Assembly: GCA_036872755.1 (NCBI GenBank)
Contig: JAVHNS010000011.1
Location: 868,001 to 932,000 of the forward strand
Source of the DNA: Orbilia blumenaviensis
Taxonomy: Eukaryota > Ascomycota > Orbiliomycetes > Orbiliales > Orbiliaceae
Reading direction: 5' to 3'
DNA: 64,000 bases
Translations under genes and position numbers: made by a program
The notes under the pieces: generated by a model
Database searches by the model: none
The model's input: the letters and a program-made list of their open reading frames with translations, nothing else
Told to the model about the DNA's origin: nothing
Part shown: piece after piece, positions 57,798 through 64,000 of the stretch
Layout of the letters: each line of letters starts with the position of its first letter
Numbering within the stretch: position 1 is the stretch's first letter

Positions 57798-59231
57798 ATG
57801 AAATCCATCGGCGTGATTTCTAGCTATTTACTCCTCATCGCCGCCCTCCCGTCCGCATTAGCTGCTCCTACTGCTTCAAAAACACAGGTCGGCCTGGCAA
57901 AAAATGAAACCTATAGCGATTTTCTTTTCATCTTAGCCGAACATGAAAAAAGATCATTGGAAGAGGTAATAGATGAAATGGGACTCGAGCATACAAAAAC
58001 CACCACATTCGGCACACATATGCGAGGCTTCAGCATATCACTTCCAGAATCCCATGCCCATGATATCGCCTCCCTCGAAAATGTTGCTTTTATGCAAAGA
58101 AATTATAAAAGATCGGGACCGCTTGTAAAATCGAAGTATAAGGCGAGGGATATGGCGAGTAGCGCCAAATTTACTTTGTCAAAACGCCAGGCGGATGCAA
58201 TGATCGAACAAAGTACGGCGCCTTGGGGGCTTGAGCGGATATCCCAGAAGGGCAAGATTCAGCTTGAGGATAGGAAACCTGAAGATCTGTTCTTTAAGTA
58301 TCATTTCGATAGGTTGTCTGGTGATGGAGTTGATGTGTATTCTATCGACTCGGGGATTAATATTGACCATGTGGATTTTAATGGACGGGCGAAGATGATA
58401 TTTACGGCTTTTGGAGACGATGGAAAAGATGACCATGGGCACGGGTATGTCCTCGGGATAATTATAATTATTCTTATAAGAATCTCGGGCAGAGCACTAA
58501 CCGAATCTGTTTTATATTGTAGCACCCACACAGCCGGTATAATCGGATCTTTAACCTACGGCGTCGCCAAAAACGTCAACATCTTCGGCTGCAAAGTTTT
58601 AGACAAATCAAATTTCGGATCTGACGCTGGTATCGTCGCCGGGATCGATGCCGCATTCACATCCCACATGAAACGCAAAGAAGACCCAAACTTCAAAGGC
58701 TCAGTTATGAACATGTCACTCGGAGGCCCAGAACTATCACCCGCCATGTCTGATATCCTAAGAAGAGCACTAAACGCCGGCATGCATATCGTCGTAGCGT
58801 CAGGAAACGAAGCAACCGACGCCTGTGCGAGCAATCCGGGAAGACTATCTCTTCAACTTCCAATTATTAATGTCAGCGCCTCTGATATTACTGATAATAG
58901 ATGGACGAACTCGAATTTTGGGAAGTGTGTGACGGTTCACGCGCCCGGTGTTGCTATTATCAGTACTTGGAACACGGGACCCCGTGCCGTGATGCAGTTT
59001 GATGGCACTTCTATGGCAGCGCCGCATGTAGCTGGTGTTATCGCGGATCTTTTGGCAAGGAATCCAGCATTGAAATTAGATCCAAAGGGAATGAAAGAGC
59101 TACTCTTGTCTAAGTCGCTGAAAGACGGGGTGATGGGGATGGACAGGGTTATTCCTGGTGGCAACTTTTTGTTGAACACAGGGGTTGAGGATATGATGCC
59201 TGCTAAGGCATCCAATTCTACTAAATCTTGA
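57798..59231 (+). CDS. Secreted subtilisin-like serine protease (S8, proteinase K type)
   Basis: Exons 57798-58444 and 58523-59231 give 451 residues. A signal peptide (MKSIGVISSYLLLIAALPSALA) and an inhibitor I9-type propeptide (to about residue 130) precede the mature enzyme, which begins near QSTAPWGLERIS as in proteinase K. The catalytic triad is D184 (YSIDSGI), H215 (HGHGTHTAG) and S379 (GTSMAAPHVAG), with oxyanion N311 (ASGNE). All are present, so an active protease is predicted. The 78-bp intron lies inside the codon for G216, directly after the catalytic histidine, and contains no in-frame stop. Secreted subtilisins of nematophagous and entomopathogenic fungi degrade host cuticle; that role is possible here but unproven. 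It is not a truncated copy. Confidence 0.94.
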   Translation: MKSIGVISSYLLLIAALPSALAAPTASKTQVGLAKNETYSDFLFILAEHEKRSLEEVIDEMGLEHTKTTTFGTHMRGFSISLPESHAHDIASLENVAFMQRNYKRSGPLVKSKYKARDMASSAKFTLSKRQADAMIEQSTAPWGLERISQKGKIQLEDRKPEDLFFKYHFDRLSGDGVDVYSIDSGINIDHVDFNGRAKMIFTAFGDDGKDDHGHGYVLGIIIIILIRISGRALTESVLYCSTHTAGIIGSLTYGVAKNVNIFGCKVLDKSNFGSDAGIVAGIDAAFTSHMKRKEDPNFKGSVMNMSLGGPELSPAMSDILRRALNAGMHIVVASGNEATDACASNPGRLSLQLPIINVSASDITDNRWTNSNFGKCVTVHAPGVAIISTWNTGPRAVMQFDGTSMAAPHVAGVIADLLARNPALKLDPKGMKELLLSKSLKDGVMGMDRVIPGGNFLLNTGVEDMMPAKASNSTKS

Positions 59232-60814
59232 TCGTAACTCAGTTAAAAAACTGAACTAGTCAGCATGAATTATATTTCCTCGTGCTTTGAAGCATGATTT
59301 TCTGACAGCATTCTTCTCGATTCTAGACTATAGACTAATACATATTTAGCTTTGCATGTTTTTCCATCAGCTGTTTATTCATAATTTATCAGATTGCAGC
59401 TGTCGGTGTGGCCAAACCTAACTGCGAAAGACTTTACTGTATCATACCGACTTAATCTAGGATGTCGGCTGATTCTTATATTTTTTATTATTCGTACATA
59501 CTTTTTCACAGTATACAGCACTTTTTCGTAATTTGCACCTCGAAAAAGTGTAAATGTACTCACTAACTAACGGACACAGCATTATAACATTGACATCACA
59601 CTGATTAGCGGAGCCTAAAGTAGGCTGAACTGTAATAGCTTTGCCGAGCCCAAAGACTGAGCGGCTCATGTATATAACCTCAAAAGGCCACCAATACAAC
59701 CTTGTTCTTCGGTGCTATGACCCAACCGCCCAAGCACTCCGACAAATAACTTAGTATTGATCTGAGCGATATATGTATCCGCTAAAATTGATATGGCACA
59801 AGGAAAAATATTTTCGAAAATGGTGAAGGCTTTGTTATATACCTAGGTAGACACTAGTACTAGCTTTCCTGGCCACATGCATATATGGAGGGCTTGCAAT
59901 TGGGTGTAAAGGGGCATCAGAAATGAAGTTTGTAAATTGCATGGCATGGGAACTTTGTTATCTATCCATTCATCTAAACGCTTTAGGCTCCCGCAGTTTC
60001 CAGTAAACTTTTATCGAGTTAACATGTACGGCAAAGCCATTTATAACTTCGAGATTCCTGGTTAAGTACTGTGCCAAACCATACCATTGATAATCAAAGT
60101 ATAGTACAGTTGGCCTTCACCTCCTTCGAGCTCGCCGCCATAAACCCTAGAAGTTGCAACAACAGACAACACGAGATCTCGAGACAATTGATCTTGAGAA
60201 GTTGAGGACTCTGCCACCAGCCCCCTGGAACCAAGTTCGATAATTAGTGTATATATTATTTCCACACGCAAGGGGCTAGTCAGGTAACTTATAGATACCT
60301 TTTATCTACATGGAGTCATGAAGGCGCATAGAACATCGCGAGCTCGCCGTAGTTATATATATATATATATATATATGACGAACCAACAAGAACATGTTTC
60401 ATGAAATTTTATTGATTTGATTGACAAGGTTTGAAGACTTAGATGCAGGAATTAAGTGCACAGCAATTATGTGTATGCGCTTGAACTTACATGTATACAA
60501 CTAGATTTTAACAGAGGGTGCCGGCTGTAAAGCGTGTATAGGTTATGAAATCTGATATCAACCCTCGAAAATCGGAGGCTGGCATATATTATAATTAATG
60601 ATATATCCCACAAGCTGCATTTTAGTACGCTATCTAACAGTTTTAAAACTATCCTAACCACCTAAGTAAGTAATAGTCGAGGGGCCATTAAAAATTGGTC
60701 GCTGAAAACCAAACGATCTTGTCACGGCGAGCGGTGCCCAAAAGGAGCATATTGAAGCACCTCGTATTTTTTATTTTTTTTTAATATTTTTTTTTTTAAT
60801 GTTTAAACACTATC
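59232..60814. other. Intergenic, AT-rich
   Basis: The region has no supported gene. It contains a TA microsatellite (60354-60376) and T-rich DNA just before the next ATG. Confidence 0.5.
60354..60376. repeat. (TA)n microsatellite, 23 bp
   Basis: Uninterrupted TA alternation is seen directly. Confidence 0.9.
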
Positions 60815-62528
60815 ATGTCTCATGCGGGCTGGAATCGCCCCGAACCGGGGTTCAGGCTGCTTAACCGGCACCTGATCCTATTGGTACTTATCCTTTTGGC
60901 TACCACGGGTGTCATCAGTTTCCCACCGTCTACGAACATTCCAAAAATATCAACGGCCATCATAGGCTCAGCAAATAATTCAGATGCAGATTCCACCTCT
61001 TCCACAGTTGTCACAAAAGATCTTAGAAAAGACGATAAGAGAGGCTACGTTCCACATACGTTCTTCTATGCTAAACCGCTTTTTGTACTTTGCCCGTACG
61101 CGGAGGCAGTAATCACCGACCATATGGCAGAATGGTTGACGGACAGTAATCATTGGAAAGTACGGTTTTTTGAGGAACACGGATTAGCAGACCGTGTAAA
61201 CCATTGGAGGATAGTAGCTAGCATAATAAACAAACCTCAAGACAAAATAGATCTCGATAACCCTACAACTATGTCCCGGTTGCGGCTGGAGCTGGCGACC
61301 GCCCTGCTGAAGTGCATGGATTGTGCCTGCAAGGAGGAAAATGATGGGATTATAACATCTAATGAATTTCCTCCAGGTATGACCGAGGTACAGAGGAAGT
61401 GGGCGAAAGGAAGGGGACGGCGATGCTATGAGCAGGCGATTGCTGACGAATGCCTCACGATGTTTGGTAAGGGAGCTCTTATATATACTTGAGTAGTCTA
61501 TATACGCGCATACCGTGTTGGTATTATCTATAGCCCGCACGCACTTAGTATTTCTATCTTCTATGACAGATACGCTAATTCATTAAATTTCAATGCTTGG
61601 CTTCGAGTTTCTATTTTCAGGTTGTTATTGTAGCACGCAACTTGCTGCCAAAGCTAGGCCGAAGTGGAACAAAGAAACCCAAGATTGGATACCTAGGGGC
61701 CAGGGGATTGAAGATTATGAGGCGGCGTTGCGCCGAATCCCTCCGTTTATTCGTAATGCAGCGCATAACCAAAACTTTGTATGGAATCCACATGCAGAAT
61801 TGGGCGAAGATGAGGAAAGGACTCTGGCCCTGGCTGATTATCCTTATGTGGGCAATGATCCCAGCGGTGTAGAGGGAGTTAATGTTGCTCCCCCGAACGA
61901 ACCGCCGTTTTATCTTGAGGGGCAGGCACAGCCGCCTTTGGAGATGAATCAGATGGACCCAGATGTATTGTTTGCTATGGACCCGGCCGAATTGGCGATG
62001 CAGCAGGCTAGAGCGCAACATGAGTACGAGAATACATATCGTGGGTTAGGTGTATTCGCGGTGAACGAGAACTTCTTTCCACCTGACCCGGCGCCACTCG
62101 ATCCTAATAACCCTCAACAACCTCCGTTCGATCCGAATAACCCCCAGCAACCTCCGTTCGATCCGAATAACCCTCAACAACCTCCGTTCGATCCTAATAA
62201 CCCACACCCCCCCTTCGATCCTAATAATCCCTACCCTCCGTATGATCCGAACGACCCTCTACAGCCCCCATTCGACCCAAACGCCCCCTGGCCGCACGTG
62301 GGTGACGAAATGGGACTCCTCGACCCAACCGAAATGGGAGGGCCGCTTCCTCCAGGCCAGGAACAGCTGCATCCCACGGAAGGGAACCCACTAAATTTCT
62401 TTGCACCATGGGACGGGTCGGGATTCTTGCCTCCGTCGAATTTCGACAAACACGGGCGGGGTGGGTGGATGAAACGAGATGTGCCGGTGGAACCTGTGCC
62501 GGCTGTGGTTGAGGTTGGCGCGGGGTGA
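60815..62528 (+). CDS. Secreted or anchored Cys-rich protein with DPNNPQQPPF repeats
   Basis: Exons 60815-61466 and 61621-62528 join in frame to 519 residues. Residues 19-36 (HLILLVLILLATTGVISF) are a signal peptide or signal anchor behind a basic N-terminus. A region of about 130 residues then carries all eight cysteines (93, 167, 170, 172, 204, 213, 219, 221), including KCMDCAC and FGCYC, consistent with four disulphides. After an acidic, Pro-rich linker, six tandem copies of a decapeptide related to PFDPNNPQQP follow (62100-62279). The C-terminal part is Gly/Pro-rich and ends in a KR site (MKRDVPVEPVPAVVEVGAG). I recognise no named domain. The intron separates two cysteines of FGCYC, so the splice is well supported. 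Function unknown. Confidence 0.85.
62100..62279 (+). repeat. 30-bp tandem repeat encoding DPNNPQQPPF-type decapeptides
   Basis: Six consecutive units of about 30 bases (some 24-30) are visible. The first three are nearly identical at the DNA level (GATCCTAATAACCCTCAACA-type), the last three more diverged, which points to recent expansion at the left side. Confidence 0.9.
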
Positions 62529-64000
62529 TAGGTTGGCTGTAGTTTATGAATTTAAGGCGGATTGAAAGATATAGATATATACGATGCTTAAGTATATATT
62601 TACATATAATATATGCGGCTGGTATCCTCAGCTTTTGTAGATTTCATCATTTTATATCCGATTATAAGTGCCAAATTCATAGTTTTGGTTTCAACAGTCT
62701 GGGCTCAGAAGCTCCATTTGTTTTTTATATCCTCGCTTTTAAGACCTACAGGTTCTTCTAGCTGGTTAGCTTCACACCACAGGGCGTATAAGAACCAACG
62801 GCTTTAACTTTTATTTTGTCTTTTTTTCTAATTTTTTTTTTTTTAAATTGGTTGAAGCCCAACGAGACCGGTTGAAGCCCTTTGGGATTTCAATATAAGA
62901 CTGATAATAACGCTGTCTACAACACCTTTATCCCACCCAGAACGTGCAAAATACCACAAATTGGCATAAAACGCGAAATCTCCCCGCATAACTGCAAGTT
63001 AGAATATAGACGCTTTTGGATACTACGCACGAGTCGTCCATTTAAATTTTACCACCTTGCAATCAATAGCCACGTATTCGCATTATGCATGCATGCACCG
63101 GAAAGACTGCCAAAGTCGAATGAAAAGGTGCATATATGTATATTCTTTTCCTAAAATCCGTTTTTTGCCTTACCGGCACCCGTCATGCATACAGAGCCTC
63201 GCCAAAAAACAAAAAGTGTTGTTACCGAAGACCCGGTTTTTACATAATGACATGACATCAGCAAATATATATTCTCACAAAAAAAAAAATAGCACGAGAT
63301 TTCAAGGTTGGGGGGGTTTTATTTCTGGTTGAAGGATCCAACGCGATTAGGGTTTTACTCTTGGTCATTTTTTTGGGGAATTTTTGATGGTGTTTTCATT
63401 GGTAGACCTGTTTTCAATTTTGGTTGGATGGGTTTCACATATTCGGGTGGAATGTATTAGGACATCAAGGACTTGGACTTGACGTCACGAGCATGCCTGG
63501 CGGATGCAGCTCGGAACGAGGTCACGTGCTTTCGTCTGAAATCAGGCGTGCAAGGCCGGTCTTGATTAGTAATGAGTACTTAGTTATTACTTAGGTAAAT
63601 ATAAATTTTGAAAAACAGTCGATGGACTATTGTAAATTTTGATATATTGAAGAGGCTGAGATTAGGTCGGTGTAGGATGAAAGGGATATTCCGCGTGAGT
63701 ACGACGAGAAAAAAAAAAGGGAAAAAAAGAGGCCAAGTCAGTCTTCCGAATGCAAAAGCTTGCTGTGGTGCGTTTTTATCCGGTTTTGCGAGATCGAATA
63801 GGTTCCTCTTCCACTTCCCGAATTTCGAAGAGAGTGGGAAAAAGGAAATCGTGGAGGGAAAGAAATGGGGCAAACTAGCGATATTATGGCAGTTCAAAGG
63901 TGGGGTGGCTGGTCAGCTCGCAAACACGCCGAGAACGAAAAGTATACTGGGAAGACGATGAAGAGGGAAGTACAGCTCTCGTTTTTGTAAACCCTCCGCA
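62529..64000. other. Right-end intergenic region
   Basis: No gene supported. There is an 11-bp direct repeat (GGTTGAAGCCC) at 62850-62860 and 62870-62880, and A- or T-runs. Open frames at 63608-63961 and 63580-63897 overlap on opposite strands and are not called. A gene beginning beyond 64000 could have its leader here. Confidence 0.45.

Noticed and set aside
1..64000. CRISPR array, insertion sequence, or intact transposon
   Set aside because: No spacer-repeat pattern, transposase, reverse transcriptase or terminal repeats were seen; the window is eukaryotic.

Overview
This window is a piece of a filamentous ascomycete (Pezizomycotina) nuclear chromosome. The evidence is short introns (about 50-140 bp) with GTRNGT donors and CTAAC-type branch sites, an AbaA-type TEA transcription factor, and a fungal-style gene complement (Gid1/RanBPM-like protein, proteinase K-type subtilisin, DUF1349 protein). 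Long homopolymer A/T runs, long gene-free spacers and proline-rich secreted repeat proteins would fit an orbiliomycete (nematode-trapping group), but that is inference. Exon joins below were made by hand; every joined gene keeps an open frame to its stop, which is the main support for the models.

Layout. 0-3.7 kb: two near-identical tRNA-Gly(UCC) genes in otherwise non-coding DNA. 3.7-11 kb: an AbaA-like TEA regulator (minus) and a 12-exon PIN/auxin-efflux-type carrier (plus) diverge from a 2.8 kb spacer. 13.9-17.2 kb: CTNNBL1 and the small U2AF subunit, both splicing proteins, convergent. 18.6-20.1 kb: two small Cys-rich proteins in tandem. 20.8-27.5 kb: ribosomal protein eL31, an Artemis/SNM1-type nuclease, and the proteasome ubiquitin receptor Rpn13; the last two are divergent. 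29.2-29.9 kb: a broken gene with a zinc knuckle. 33.8-48 kb: an unknown 208-residue protein, mitochondrial threonyl-tRNA synthetase, a glutamine-rich bHLH factor, a RanBPM/Gid1-type protein and a DUF1349 protein. 48-54.5 kb: an AT-rich, gene-poor island with short protein-like ORFs. 54.5-62.5 kb: three consecutive genes with secretion signals (a Pro/Ala/Ser-rich proprotein, a subtilisin, and a Cys-rich protein with decapeptide repeats).

Functionally most of the window is housekeeping: splicing, translation, proteasome, DNA repair and organelle tRNA charging. Regulation is represented by AbaA and the bHLH factor. The lineage-specific interest is in the small Cys-rich pair, the AT-rich island and the secreted trio at the right end.
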